Assembly (NCBI GenBank): GCA_030642005.1
Contig: DAOWOP010000042.1
Span: forward strand, 1-17,152
Direction of reading: 5' to 3'
Length of the DNA stretch: 17,152 nt
From: Planctomycetales bacterium
Lineage (GTDB): Bacteria > Planctomycetota > Phycisphaerae > SM23-33
Part shown: positions 7,868 through 15,763 of the stretch, one piece after another
Layout of the letters: each line of letters starts with the position of its first letter
Numbering within the stretch: position 1 is the first letter of the stretch
Notes under the pieces: generated by a model
Databases searched by the model: none
What the model saw: the letters and a program-made list of their open reading frames with translations, nothing else
What the model was told of the DNA's origin: nothing
Translations under genes and position numbers: made by a program

Positions 7868-9187
7868 ATGTCTGCGTATGAGCAATTGCTGGAGTATATC
7901 GGCGGCCTGCAGATTGTAGATACACATGAGCATCTGCCGATGGAGGTGGATCGGCCTAAAGAGACAGACGTGCTGAGCGAGTGGTTGGCGCATTATTTCT
8001 CTAATGACCTGGTTTCGGCGGGGCTGTCGGCTGATGCGCTGGAAACCGTGCAGGATTCGTCGCAGGACCTGCTGATGCGCTGGAAGGTCGTCGAGCCGTA
8101 CTGGCATGTTGCGCGGTTCACGGGCTATGGCCGGGCGCTGGACCTGGCGGCGCGCGACCTGTACGGCATCAACGGCGTCAGCGGCAAGACGATCGGTCCG
8201 CTGAACGAGGCCTTCGTCGCCGCGCGCGAGAAGGGCGGCCATTATCAGTACGTTCTGAAAGACAAAAGCCGCATTGCGCTGGCCATTGTGGATTCCGATC
8301 CCGACTGTGATCGGGAGTTCTTCGCCTCGGCGGTTCGGCTGGATGAATTTATCTGCCCCGCACATCGCCGGGACATCGTGCGGATCGGCCTGGAACTTGA
8401 CATGTCCATCCACAACCTCGACGACTTGAAGGAGGCGATGAGGCGTCGGCTGAAGGAGGCCTTTGACCATCGGGGATGTGTAACGCTCAAATGCGGGCTG
8501 GCTTACAAACGCACATTGTACTTTGACAAGGCCGGCACAGCCGAGGCGGAACGCCAATTCAATGAACTGTTCGCCAATGAGCACTCGCCCGACAGGCGGG
8601 GCGACATCAAGATCGGCAAGGCCTTTCAGGATCACATGATGCATTACCTGCTGGGGCTGGCCGACCGGCAGGGGCTTCCGTTCCAGTTCCACACCGGCAT
8701 TCAGGAAGGAAGCGGCAACGTCGTCGCCGACGCCAATCCCGTCCACCTGACCAACCTGTTCCTGGAATATGAGAACGTGAAGTTCGACATTTTCCACATG
8801 GGCTATCCGTACCTGATGGAACTGTCGAACCTGGCGAAGAATTTCCGCAATGTGTTCATCGACATGTGCTGGGGGCATATTATATCTCCGGAGGCGGCCC
8901 GGCGGGGCCTGGTGGAGTGGCTGGACGCCGTACCGGCCAATAAGATCAGCGCCTTCGGCGGCGACTACGCTTTTGTTGACGGTGTTTACGGCCATCAGAA
9001 ACTTGCCCGCGAAAATGTCGCGGCGGCATTGGCGCAGAAAGTTACTGATGGAGTGTTCGATCTCGACCGGGCCAGAGAGACCGCCGGCTGGCTCTTCGTG
9101 GATAACCCGGCCAGACTGTTCAACCTTGCTTCGAGACTCAAGGTAACTCGCAAAGGCAAGGGCGCAAAGAAGCGGAAAAAGAAATGA
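7868..9187 (+). CDS. Metal-dependent amidohydrolase-superfamily protein
   Basis: The protein has 439 residues. It shows the TIM-barrel metallohydrolase signature: D-T-H-E-H at 18-22 (metal ligands His20 and His22), His275 in Q-F-H-T-G, His310 in F-H-M-G-Y-P and Asp366 in F-G-G-D, the usual late-strand catalytic Asp. These positions resemble the amidohydrolase-2/uronate isomerase-like branch rather than urease-like dinuclear enzymes. The substrate cannot be read from the sequence. The C-terminal 15 or so residues are strongly basic (K-G-K-G-A-K-K-R-K-K-K), which is unusual for the family and could bind nucleic acid or membrane. AGAGGAG at 7855-7861 lies 6 bases before the ATG. It sits between mtnP and ffh on the same strand, with gaps of 68 and 76 bases. 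Confidence 0.85.
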   Translation: MSAYEQLLEYIGGLQIVDTHEHLPMEVDRPKETDVLSEWLAHYFSNDLVSAGLSADALETVQDSSQDLLMRWKVVEPYWHVARFTGYGRALDLAARDLYGINGVSGKTIGPLNEAFVAAREKGGHYQYVLKDKSRIALAIVDSDPDCDREFFASAVRLDEFICPAHRRDIVRIGLELDMSIHNLDDLKEAMRRRLKEAFDHRGCVTLKCGLAYKRTLYFDKAGTAEAERQFNELFANEHSPDRRGDIKIGKAFQDHMMHYLLGLADRQGLPFQFHTGIQEGSGNVVADANPVHLTNLFLEYENVKFDIFHMGYPYLMELSNLAKNFRNVFIDMCWGHIISPEAARRGLVEWLDAVPANKISAFGGDYAFVDGVYGHQKLARENVAAALAQKVTDGVFDLDRARETAGWLFVDNPARLFNLASRLKVTRKGKGAKKRKKK

Positions 9188-9263
9188 CCGTAAAGGCGGT
9201 CGTATCGACCGTTGTTAAACATTCCTTTCGCGGATTCTGCGAATCTGTTATCCTTCCGGAATC

Positions 9264-10688
9264 ATGTTTGAAGCGTTGACAGATAAGTTTTCCGGGATTT
9301 TCCACAGGATGTCCGGGCGTGGGCGGATCACCGACCAGAACGTCAAGGATGCGATGCGCGATATTCGTTCGGCCCTGCTGGCCGCCGACGTGCACTACAA
9401 GGTCGTCCGCGAATTCTGCGAGTCCGTCGTAACCAAGGCCCGCGGCGAGGAGGTTATCAAGAGCCTCCACCCAGGCCAGGTGATGGTCAAGATCGTCCAT
9501 GACGAACTGGTCGATTTGATGGGCCCGGTTGATACGCGGATTTATTACGTCTCGCCGCCGCCGACGATCATCATGATGGCCGGTCTGCAAGGTTCCGGCA
9601 AGACGACCACCTGCGGCAAATTGGCCCGGTACATGCAGGCACAGGGCAAGCATCCGATGCTGGTGGCCTGCGACCTACAGCGTCCGGCGGCTGTGGAACA
9701 ACTGGCAGTTGTGGCCGAGCAGATCTCCGTGCCGTGCTTCAGGATGGACGGCGAAAAGAATCCCGTTCGCGTCGCTCGCAAGAGCGTTTCCTGGGCCGGC
9801 AAAAACGAACGCGACGTGGTTATCATCGACACCGCAGGCCGACTGCACATCGACGAAGATATGATGGCCCAGGCAGCCGACATCGCCAAGGCCGTCAGCC
9901 CGCACCAGATTTACCTCGTCTGCGACGCCATGACCGGCCAGGACGCCGTCAATTCCGCCAAGGAGTTCAACGATCGCCTGGAACTGGACGGCGTGATACT
10001 GACGAAGTTCGACTCCGACGCCCGCGGCGGGGCGGCCTTGTCGATCAAGGCCGTTACCGGCAAGCCCATCAAGTTCATCGGTGTCGGCGAAAAACTCGAT
10101 GCCATTGAGGAGTTTCACCCCGACCGCATGGCCGGTCGCATTCTGGGCATGGGCGACGTTGTAACACTTGTTGAAAAGGCCCAGGCCACCTTCGACGCCG
10201 ATCAGGCCGCTGAACTTCAGGCCAAGATGGCCAAGGGCGCTCTGACGCTCGACGATTTCCTGGGCCAGATGAAGCAGATGAAAAAAATGGGTTCGATGAA
10301 GGACATTCTCAAACTCATGCCCGGCGTCGGCAGCCAACTCAAGCACATGGATTTAGACGGTGGCGAGATAGACCACATGGAGGCGATCATTAACTCCATG
10401 ACCAGGACAGAGCGGTCTGATCCTTCGGCTATCGACTCTTCGCGTCGCCGGCGGATCGCCCGCGGCAGCGGGTGCGAGACGCAGGATGTTTCCGGGTTGG
10501 TCAAGTCTTTCACCGCCGCTGCCGGCATGATGAAACAAATGGCCGGGATGGGTATGCGGGACCGGATGCAGTTCGCCAAGCAGATGGGCAGTATGGACAT
10601 GTTCGGCGCCGGCGGATTCAAGGTCAAGCAGCGCTCCAAACGCCTCACCAAAAAACAACGGCAAAAACGCAAAAAACACCGACGATAA
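9264..10688 (+). CDS. ffh: Signal recognition particle GTPase Ffh (SRP54)
   Basis: Ffh binds SRP RNA and signal peptides of nascent membrane proteins, and through paired GTPase action with FtsY delivers ribosomes to the membrane. The 474-residue protein has the N domain (1-~95), the G domain with P-loop G-L-Q-G-S-G-K-T-T (107-115), D-T-A-G-R (189-193), T-K-F-D (247-250) and G-V-G-E-K (273-277), and a Met-rich M domain (~310-445). The RNA-binding helix S-R-R-R-R-I-A-R-G-S-G is at 393-403. The tail (from ~455) is highly basic. The ATG at 9264 fits the family's start (M-F-E-A-L), though the ribosome site is weak. In many bacteria rpsP and trmD follow ffh; here a low-GC patch of small genes follows instead. 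Confidence 0.98.
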   Translation: MFEALTDKFSGIFHRMSGRGRITDQNVKDAMRDIRSALLAADVHYKVVREFCESVVTKARGEEVIKSLHPGQVMVKIVHDELVDLMGPVDTRIYYVSPPPTIIMMAGLQGSGKTTTCGKLARYMQAQGKHPMLVACDLQRPAAVEQLAVVAEQISVPCFRMDGEKNPVRVARKSVSWAGKNERDVVIIDTAGRLHIDEDMMAQAADIAKAVSPHQIYLVCDAMTGQDAVNSAKEFNDRLELDGVILTKFDSDARGGAALSIKAVTGKPIKFIGVGEKLDAIEEFHPDRMAGRILGMGDVVTLVEKAQATFDADQAAELQAKMAKGALTLDDFLGQMKQMKKMGSMKDILKLMPGVGSQLKHMDLDGGEIDHMEAIINSMTRTERSDPSAIDSSRRRRIARGSGCETQDVSGLVKSFTAAAGMMKQMAGMGMRDRMQFAKQMGSMDMFGAGGFKVKQRSKRLTKKQRQKRKKHRR

Positions 10689-10711
10689 CCTATCACAACG
10701 TGGAGTCAGGA

Positions 10712-11200
10712 ATGATGAACACAGTGCAGAAAGCGATGATTCTTGTCTTGTTAACGATTGGTGTTGGGTCCTGTACGCCGCAAAGACCGGCTAATGTGAT
10801 CGAGATTCATGTAAAAAATAACGACAATAGGGAAAACATAATTTCGGCCTTGAAGTCTGAGTTAGGAAAAGGTGCCTACCAGATTCAAGTTGTCAAGCCC
10901 TCCTCTGGGCCGGAAGTTTTTTGCGTTTTGGACCGCACCACCGGGGATCTTAGTGTGTATAGGCCGAACAAGACTGCTGACAGGCTAGTGATGATTGCTA
11001 GGAGGAATTTATTTAAAGAAAAAGACTTCGGGCCGGACGCTGAGCTCACTATTAGTTACAGTCACCCCGTTGACCAGAGTTTCTGGTTGATTGTTGACGA
11101 AATCGGCAGCAAGGGAGCATTAGTGTACCGTGTGGATCTTGAAGCAAGACAGATTAGCATGAGAAGCATCAGAGAGGTGAAAGAGGATTTGAAACGGTAA
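10712..11200 (+). CDS. Small putative lipoprotein of unknown function
   Basis: This encodes 162 residues. The N-terminus is a lipoprotein-type signal, M-M-N-T-V-Q-K-A-M-I-L-V-L-L-T-I-G-V-G-S-C, with a lipobox-like V-G-S-C placing the lipidated Cys at 21. The rest is a soluble, charged domain with no motif I recognise. GGAG (10702-10705) lies 6 bases before the first ATG; a second ATG follows at once. The frame is open further upstream inside ffh, but that part is out of phase with ffh and has no ribosome site. Base composition is clearly more AT-rich than ffh, and it opens an accessory stretch reaching to about 12610. It may be recently acquired. Function unknown. Confidence 0.7.
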   Translation: MMNTVQKAMILVLLTIGVGSCTPQRPANVIEIHVKNNDNRENIISALKSELGKGAYQIQVVKPSSGPEVFCVLDRTTGDLSVYRPNKTADRLVMIARRNLFKEKDFGPDAELTISYSHPVDQSFWLIVDEIGSKGALVYRVDLEARQISMRSIREVKEDLKR

Positions 11201-11241
11201 TAGTCCTGCTCATAGGATTGGCGGTATTCAAAGGAAGTTCC

Positions 11242-11463
11242 ATGAAGTATCGTCTCGATGACGGACAAATTGAAGTTGTGGACGACGCAGTAGCCGAAAT
11301 TCTGCGCCGCAAGACTCCGGCAGAGCGTGTAGCGATGGTCTTCGCTTGCAATCGGACTATGCGACTGTTAATCAAAGGACACCTTCACACGCGCCATTCC
11401 GATTGGGACGACGAAAGGATTTCGAAAGAGGTGGCGAGGAGAATGTCTCATGGAACAGGATGA
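11242..11463 (+). CDS. Small protein paired with nucleotidyltransferase (putative TA partner)
   Basis: A 73-residue mostly helical protein, M-K-Y-R-L at the start and R-R-M-S-H-G-T-G at the end. I recognise the general pattern (K-T-P-A-E-R, then an Arg-rich helix, then H-S-D-W, then an R-R-M end) from small proteins that sit directly before nucleotidyltransferases in planctomycetes and other environmental bacteria. The ATG at 11242 is preferred over an in-frame TTG at 11218 because AAGGAAG (11231-11237) lies just upstream. Its stop overlaps the next gene's start by 14 bases, so the two are translationally coupled. An R-x5-H string (R-L-L-I-K-G-H) recalls the HEPN motif, but the protein is too short for a full HEPN bundle. 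Role as toxin or antitoxin is not decided. Confidence 0.7.
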   Translation: MKYRLDDGQIEVVDDAVAEILRRKTPAERVAMVFACNRTMRLLIKGHLHTRHSDWDDERISKEVARRMSHGTG

Positions 11464-12022
11464 ACTTTTGGGTCAGGTTATTGAGGTGCTCGAACGGCTG
11501 AAAATCACCTACATGATAGTGGGGTCTATTGCGAGCGGAGCGTATGGGGAACCTCGAATGACACAGGATATTGATGTGGTTGTGGACCTTCGTTACGGAG
11601 ACATCAAGCCGTTATGTGAGGCATTTGGGCCGGATGAGTTCTATGTAAGTGTCGAGGTTGCTGCTCAGGCTCTTCAACGCGGAGGACAATTCAATGTTAT
11701 TCATCCAGCCTCTGGTAATAAGATTGATTTCATGATGGCTCGGCATGACTCGTGGGGCGACGAGCAGATATCCCGGAGACAGCGTGTACGCATCCTTCCG
11801 GACAAGGAAGGATATACCGCGCGTCCAGAGGACATCATTATCAGCAAGATGGGATACTACAAGGAGGGTGGATCCGAGAAGCACCTCCGCGATATTGCCG
11901 GCATCCTGAAAATCAGCAGCGAGGAGGTTGACCGCGATTACGTGATTCGGTGGGCCGAGAAACTGGGACTGATGGAAGTCTGGACGGCGGTACTCCGCAG
12001 GTTGGCGAAGAACGAGTCCTGA
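11450..12022 (+). CDS. Nucleotidyltransferase-fold protein (MNT/AbiEii-like)
   Basis: This encodes 190 residues. The core motif of the DNA polymerase beta-type nucleotidyltransferase fold is near the N-terminus: V-G-S-I-A-S-G-A-Y-G (24-33), then D-I-D (40-42), with a likely third acidic residue at Asp93 in K-I-D-F-M. The later segment K-M-G-Y-Y-K-E-G-G-S-E-K-H-L-R-D-I-A is typical of AbiEii-like and related nucleotidyltransferases. Related proteins transfer nucleotides to tRNA or to a partner protein in toxin-antitoxin or abortive infection systems. GAGGAG (11436-11441) lies 8 bases before the ATG, within the upstream gene. It forms a two-gene unit with the 73-residue protein. The substrate and whether it is toxin or antitoxin are unknown. 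Confidence 0.82.
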   Translation: MEQDELLGQVIEVLERLKITYMIVGSIASGAYGEPRMTQDIDVVVDLRYGDIKPLCEAFGPDEFYVSVEVAAQALQRGGQFNVIHPASGNKIDFMMARHDSWGDEQISRRQRVRILPDKEGYTARPEDIIISKMGYYKEGGSEKHLRDIAGILKISSEEVDRDYVIRWAEKLGLMEVWTAVLRRLAKNES

Positions 12023-12059
12023 CGAACTTGGGTTGTAGCAGCAAGGATACTGATGTAAA

Positions 12060-12392
12060 ATGAGAATAACGAGCAAGACATTGCGACGGGTTCAGCAACT
12101 TGTTGCAAAAGAGGAAGTGCGCATATCGGTCCATGGTTACAACGAATTGGCGGATGACGGCATTTTGGCCACAGAGGTCATCGCCGGCGTTGCGGAAGGT
12201 GTTGCAGTGGAAGATTATCCTGATTATGGTAAGGGACCATGCGTCTTGGTATTACAGCGTGCCGTCGCTGGCGAACCTGTCCATGCTGTTTGGGGAATTC
12301 CCGGAGGCGCTGCCGCCCCGGCCGTTCTGATAACGGCCTATCGTCCCGATCCGAAAAGGTGGACAGATAACTTCTTGCGGAGAAAACCATGA
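12060..12392 (+). CDS. DUF4258-family protein, putative toxin
   Basis: This encodes 110 residues with the DUF4258 pattern: an S-V-H-G-Y-N-E-L block with His25 near the start of the fold, E-D-Y-P in the middle, a V-L-V-L strand, V-H-A-V-W (His75), and the closing I-T-A-Y-R-P-D-P-K-R-W (91-101). Many DUF4258 proteins are encoded beside small antitoxin-like genes and are thought to be RelE-like toxins, though the activity is not proven for most. Its stop overlaps the next start in the form ATGA (12389-12392). The ribosome site before this gene is weak. Classed as a toxin by family and layout only. Confidence 0.8.
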   Translation: MRITSKTLRRVQQLVAKEEVRISVHGYNELADDGILATEVIAGVAEGVAVEDYPDYGKGPCVLVLQRAVAGEPVHAVWGIPGGAAAPAVLITAYRPDPKRWTDNFLRRKP

Positions 12393-12610
12393 GCAGTCGA
12401 AAACAAGCCAAACTGGTTCATGAAGGCGAATATGCAGCGGAAGTTGAGGTGGAATTGATCGACTCCGACGAAGGATGGGGGCCTTATCTGACACTCGAGG
12501 ACGCTCGCAAACTGGACGAGGTGCGGGTTGCGTTACGCAAGGGGGATGTCGCCGCCGCCTCGAAACTCGCCCGTGTGTTTCGCCTGACTCCAGTTGCCGT
12601 GAATGCCTGA
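12389..12610 (+). CDS. Small partner of the DUF4258 protein, putative antitoxin
   Basis: This 73-residue protein has a beta-strand opening (A-K-L-V-H-E-G-E-Y-A-A-E-V-E-V-E-L), a Y-L-T-L-E-D-A-R-K-L-D-E-V-R helix and a closing A-S-K-L-A-R-V-F-R-L-T-P-V. I recognise this pattern from small proteins encoded after DUF4258 genes. GGAG (12379-12382) sits 6 bases before the ATG, inside the toxin-like gene, and the 4-base overlap points to coupled translation. No DNA-binding motif is clear, so it probably acts by binding the DUF4258 protein. It overlaps the following methyltransferase by 8 bases. Confidence 0.72.
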   Translation: MSSRKQAKLVHEGEYAAEVEVELIDSDEGWGPYLTLEDARKLDEVRVALRKGDVAAASKLARVFRLTPVAVNA

Positions 12611-13526
12611 TGCTCAAACAATAAGTCCGACCAGCCGGTGGAATCGAACGTATCACGTTCTGGGTGCTGCCGCCATGGCGGTCAATAAACTACGGTATGC
12701 CCTGCTGGGATACCGCAGGCCGAGGGATTTTTCACCAGCCCAAATCGACAGGTGCGTCAAGTACGATTTCGAGGTCGTCGAAAACTGGCTGGCGTACCTC
12801 AACGCATATCTCGGCAAACCGGCGGATATTGCCGGTAAGAACATCCTCGAACCAGGCCCGGGCCAGGACCTGGGCGTCGGGCTGATCCTGCTGGCCAAAG
12901 GCGCACGAAAGTACAACGCCATTGACGCTCACGACCTCCTGGCCCAAAGCAGCGAAAGTTTCTACGAAGCCTTATTCCGACGTCTCGAAGATAACGGCCT
13001 GGATAAGTCATCTCTCGAAGAGTTGCAAGACCAGTTGGAGCGGACACAATCAGGCCGGGCCGACCGACTAAACTACATCTGCCGGGAGGATTTCGATCTT
13101 TCCGTATTGGCCGGCGAGGCGGTGGATTTCGTCTTAAGCCAGGCGGCGTTTGAGCATTTCGACGATGTTCACCGGACGATCCGGCAACTCACCGGCGTAG
13201 TCCGCCCCGGAGCGGTTTTCCTGGCGGTTATCGACCTTCAGACGCATACTCGCCGGCTCCGCGAACGAGACCCGCTGAATATATACAGGTATTCAGATTA
13301 CTATTATCGCCTTTGCAGGTACGCGGGTCAGCCGAATCGTTTCAGGCCGGTTGAATATCAAGAGGTCCTCGCCGATAATGGTTGGGGAGATATCCAGATC
13401 AGGCCGCTGGCCCTGCTGGATTCGGATTACCTCCGGCAGGTTAGGCCTCACCTGAACGGAAAATTTATCGACGAAGACAATCAAATGGAATACCTCACCG
13501 TCGTTATCTGCGCGACGAAGAAATAA
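12603..13526 (+). CDS. SAM-dependent methyltransferase (class I)
   Basis: This encodes 307 residues. Motif I is N-I-L-E-P-G-P-G-Q-D-L-G-V-G (80-93), followed by an acidic residue after the next strand (Asp108 in A-I-D) and the post-motif D-F-V-L-S-Q-A-A-F-E-H-F (175-186), the pattern of Methyltransf_11/25 proteins. The substrate is unknown. The first ~70 residues, including a basic stretch with Y-A-L-L-G-Y-R-R-P, precede the catalytic core. The ATG at 12603 overlaps the preceding antitoxin-like gene by 8 bases and has no clear ribosome site, so it may depend on coupled translation; an in-frame ATG at 12675 (residue 25) is an alternative. The FAD oxidoreductase gene follows after 20 bases, so both are probably in one transcript. 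Confidence 0.83.
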   Translation: MPDAQTISPTSRWNRTYHVLGAAAMAVNKLRYALLGYRRPRDFSPAQIDRCVKYDFEVVENWLAYLNAYLGKPADIAGKNILEPGPGQDLGVGLILLAKGARKYNAIDAHDLLAQSSESFYEALFRRLEDNGLDKSSLEELQDQLERTQSGRADRLNYICREDFDLSVLAGEAVDFVLSQAAFEHFDDVHRTIRQLTGVVRPGAVFLAVIDLQTHTRRLRERDPLNIYRYSDYYYRLCRYAGQPNRFRPVEYQEVLADNGWGDIQIRPLALLDSDYLRQVRPHLNGKFIDEDNQMEYLTVVICATKK

Positions 13527-13546
13527 ACGGGAAAGCGAGAATCGCC

Positions 13547-14914
13547 ATGACAAAGGATGTTCAAACCGGACGCATTGTATTTCAACGAGAGATACCCATC
13601 CGCCACGACGTGGACGTATTCATCGCCGGCGGTGGTCCGGCGGGCGTTGCGGCGGCTGTAGCGGCGGGGCGGCAGGGGGTAAGCGTCTTCCTGGCTGAAG
13701 GGCACAGTTGCTTCGGCGGGATGGGCACAGCCGCACTGGTTCCGGCGTTCATGCCGTTCGGCGACGACGTGAATTTCCTCGCCGCCGGCGTAGGCGAAGA
13801 AATCCTCGACCGCCTGCACGAAGCGGGCGGCACGGGGCCGAATTACGACCCGAAAAACAAAAGCAGCCGATCGATAGGTATAAAGGTCGAGGTCCTCAAG
13901 CGGGTCTATGACGAACTGGTTTGCGATGCTGGCGTGGATTTTACGTTTCAGACCGTCTTGATTGGCGTCGAAGCCGACGCCGGGCGTGTAACCGCCGCTA
14001 TCTGCGCCGCAAAAAGCGGCATATTCGCCGTCAAGGCAAACATTTACATCGACTGCACCGGCGACGGCGACCTGGCAGCATGGGCCGGCGCGCCGTTCGA
14101 GAAGGGCGACGAACAGGGCAACCTGATGCCCGGAACGCTTTGCAGCCTGTGGACAAACGTCGATTTTGAGGCATGGGAAAAATCCGGCCTGCCTCATCAG
14201 AGCGCCCGGCTGGAAGATGCGTTCAAAGATAAAGTCTTCACCCACCATGATCGCCACCTGCCGGGGATGTGGCCGGTATCGGAAAACATCGGCGGGGGCA
14301 ACATCGGACACACCTTCGGCGCTGACGGCACGGACGAAAGGTCGTTAACCAACGCCCTCGTCTGGGGCAGAAAGTCGATGCTCGAATATGAGCGTTACTA
14401 CAAGGAGTATCTCAAAGGCTTCGAGAAGATGGAACTGGTCGCCACCGGCTCGCTGCTGGGTCTGCGGGAGACGCGGCGGATAATGGGCGAGTACGTCCTG
14501 TGCCTGGACGATTTTCAAAGCCGGGCCGTCTTCGACGACGAGATAGGCCGGTATTCCTATCCGGTCGATATCCATCCTGCCGGAGCCGATGACGCCAACT
14601 TTGAGAAATACAAGGATGGGTGGGAAAACCTCCGTTTCGGCCCGGGCGAGAGTTACGGCGTTCCGTACCGCTGCCTGGTCCCGCGGGAACTGGCCAACGT
14701 CCTTGTCGCAGGGCGGTGTATCAGTGCAGACCGGTACGTGCAGAGTTCGGTTCGCGTGATGCCGGGCTGCTACATCACAGGCCAGGCTGCCGGCGCTGCC
14801 GCCGCACTGGCGGTCGAGAATGACACGGACACTCGCAGCCTCGACGTAGCGGAGTTACAATGCCGACTGCTGAAAATGGGCGCTTATTTGCCGAATACCG
14901 GTGCGGATTCTTAA
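13547..14914 (+). CDS. FAD-dependent oxidoreductase (FAD_oxidored family)
   Basis: This encodes 455 residues. The dinucleotide-binding motif V-F-I-A-G-G-G-P-A-G is at 24-33, and Glu51 ends the second strand to hold the FAD ribose. A second FAD contact, I-D-C-T-G-D-G-D-L-A, is at 168-177. The C-terminal V-A-G-R-C-I-S-A-D (387-395) and R-V-M-P-G-C-Y-I-T-G-Q-A-A-G (403-416) are hallmarks of the PF12831 group. Cys55 in H-S-C-F-G-G-M-G-T follows the FAD strand. Members are common in planctomycetes, often near polysaccharide or sugar-acid genes, but substrates are mostly unknown. No signal peptide is seen, so it is likely cytoplasmic. A weak GAGA ribosome site lies 6 bases before the ATG. It lies 20 bases after the methyltransferase and 16 before the GNAT gene. 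Confidence 0.88.
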   Translation: MTKDVQTGRIVFQREIPIRHDVDVFIAGGGPAGVAAAVAAGRQGVSVFLAEGHSCFGGMGTAALVPAFMPFGDDVNFLAAGVGEEILDRLHEAGGTGPNYDPKNKSSRSIGIKVEVLKRVYDELVCDAGVDFTFQTVLIGVEADAGRVTAAICAAKSGIFAVKANIYIDCTGDGDLAAWAGAPFEKGDEQGNLMPGTLCSLWTNVDFEAWEKSGLPHQSARLEDAFKDKVFTHHDRHLPGMWPVSENIGGGNIGHTFGADGTDERSLTNALVWGRKSMLEYERYYKEYLKGFEKMELVATGSLLGLRETRRIMGEYVLCLDDFQSRAVFDDEIGRYSYPVDIHPAGADDANFEKYKDGWENLRFGPGESYGVPYRCLVPRELANVLVAGRCISADRYVQSSVRVMPGCYITGQAAGAAAALAVENDTDTRSLDVAELQCRLLKMGAYLPNTGADS

Positions 14915-14930
14915 GCAAAGGGCTGTGGAT

Positions 14931-15665
14931 ATGACCGTTGGGAAAAATGAAACGATGATTGACGCCATGGACGATCGGGTCCGGCTGTTTCTGGAGAAGG
15001 ACTCCGGGTTCGCGCTCGCTTCGTTCCCGGATCGCGGCATCGAAATCAGAGAGTCCCCGGCCAGGACGGACGAGCCGAAGAACCGTATGAAAATATACCG
15101 CCTCGGCGATGCGGCTTTGGCTACTGGCATACCTCGCGCGGTCTCGGCCGTCACGCCGGTGATTCAGACTTTGGATATATTGGAATTGTTTTCTCCGATC
15201 GGCTTGGCCGAACTTCGCCGGGCGCTCGGGCAGGAAGACGCGGAAACGCTTTCTAACGGCCTGGACTACACCGTAACGAGCCGGAGCGACTTGCGATTGC
15301 CGAAGTTATCACCGATGCCGGAAAGGCTGCCCGAACTGCCGGGTGAGCCGCCTGAAGAAGCCATGTTGCCTGTCCCGGTCCCGGGGCGGAAGGCCATCGA
15401 CGCTTTTGCAATCTGTCACGACGGCAAAAAGGCCTCCCGTTCATGTATCATATGGCTGTGCCCCGGCTTTGTGGAAATTGGCGTTGCGACCGAGGATGAA
15501 TATCGAGGCCGAGGTTATGCCCTGGCGGTTGTGGCCATGGCTACCCAGTGGATTCTGGAACGCGGGGCGGTGGCCGGTTACGGCGCTGCTACCACGAATG
15601 TCCCATCCCTGCGGATTGCCAGGCGACTGGGATTCACACTGGCCTGGCAGACAATCGGTGCGTGA
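14931..15665 (+). CDS. GNAT-family N-acetyltransferase with unassigned N-terminal region
   Basis: This encodes 244 residues from the ATG at 14931. An in-frame GTG at 14901 would overlap the previous gene, and an ATG at 14955 is also possible. The C-terminal part has GNAT motif A: V-E-I-G-V-A-T, then the acetyl-CoA-binding R-G-R-G-Y-A (192-197) and the following helix, and then N-V-P-S-L-R-I-A-R-R-L-G-F, the motif B region. The first ~150 residues match no domain I know, though the layout resembles FR47-like or GNAT_acetyltran proteins in which the N-terminal half is a degenerate GNAT lobe. It probably acetylates a small molecule or an amino group in the cytoplasm. It is the last protein gene before the rRNA region. 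Confidence 0.8.
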   Translation: MTVGKNETMIDAMDDRVRLFLEKDSGFALASFPDRGIEIRESPARTDEPKNRMKIYRLGDAALATGIPRAVSAVTPVIQTLDILELFSPIGLAELRRALGQEDAETLSNGLDYTVTSRSDLRLPKLSPMPERLPELPGEPPEEAMLPVPVPGRKAIDAFAICHDGKKASRSCIIWLCPGFVEIGVATEDEYRGRGYALAVVAMATQWILERGAVAGYGAATTNVPSLRIARRLGFTLAWQTIGA

Positions 15666-15763
15666 TGCGGCGGGCGGGTCCGCAGCAGCGCCTTAGCCGC
15701 CGATGGAACGGACGGCGTGTTTCAATGTTCAGGACTCCGGCCAAACCTGCCGACAAAGAGGTA

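Noticed and set aside
7565..8995. A 476-codon open frame on the minus strand across mtnP and the amidohydrolase
   Set aside because: Both plus-strand genes have clear catalytic motifs; the antisense frame shows none and runs across the gap between them.
9197..9211. 6-bp hairpin CGGTCG/CGACCG between the amidohydrolase and ffh as a terminator
   Set aside because: The stem is short and no T run follows; it is close to chance expectation.
10472..10711. Upstream in-frame extension of the lipoprotein gene into ffh
   Set aside because: It would overlap ffh by over 200 bases out of phase and hide the lipoprotein signal; GGAG before the ATG at 10712 decides the start.
11380..11400. HEPN motif (R-x5-H) in the 73-residue protein
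   Set aside because: The motif is too short to be diagnostic and the protein is smaller than a HEPN four-helix bundle.
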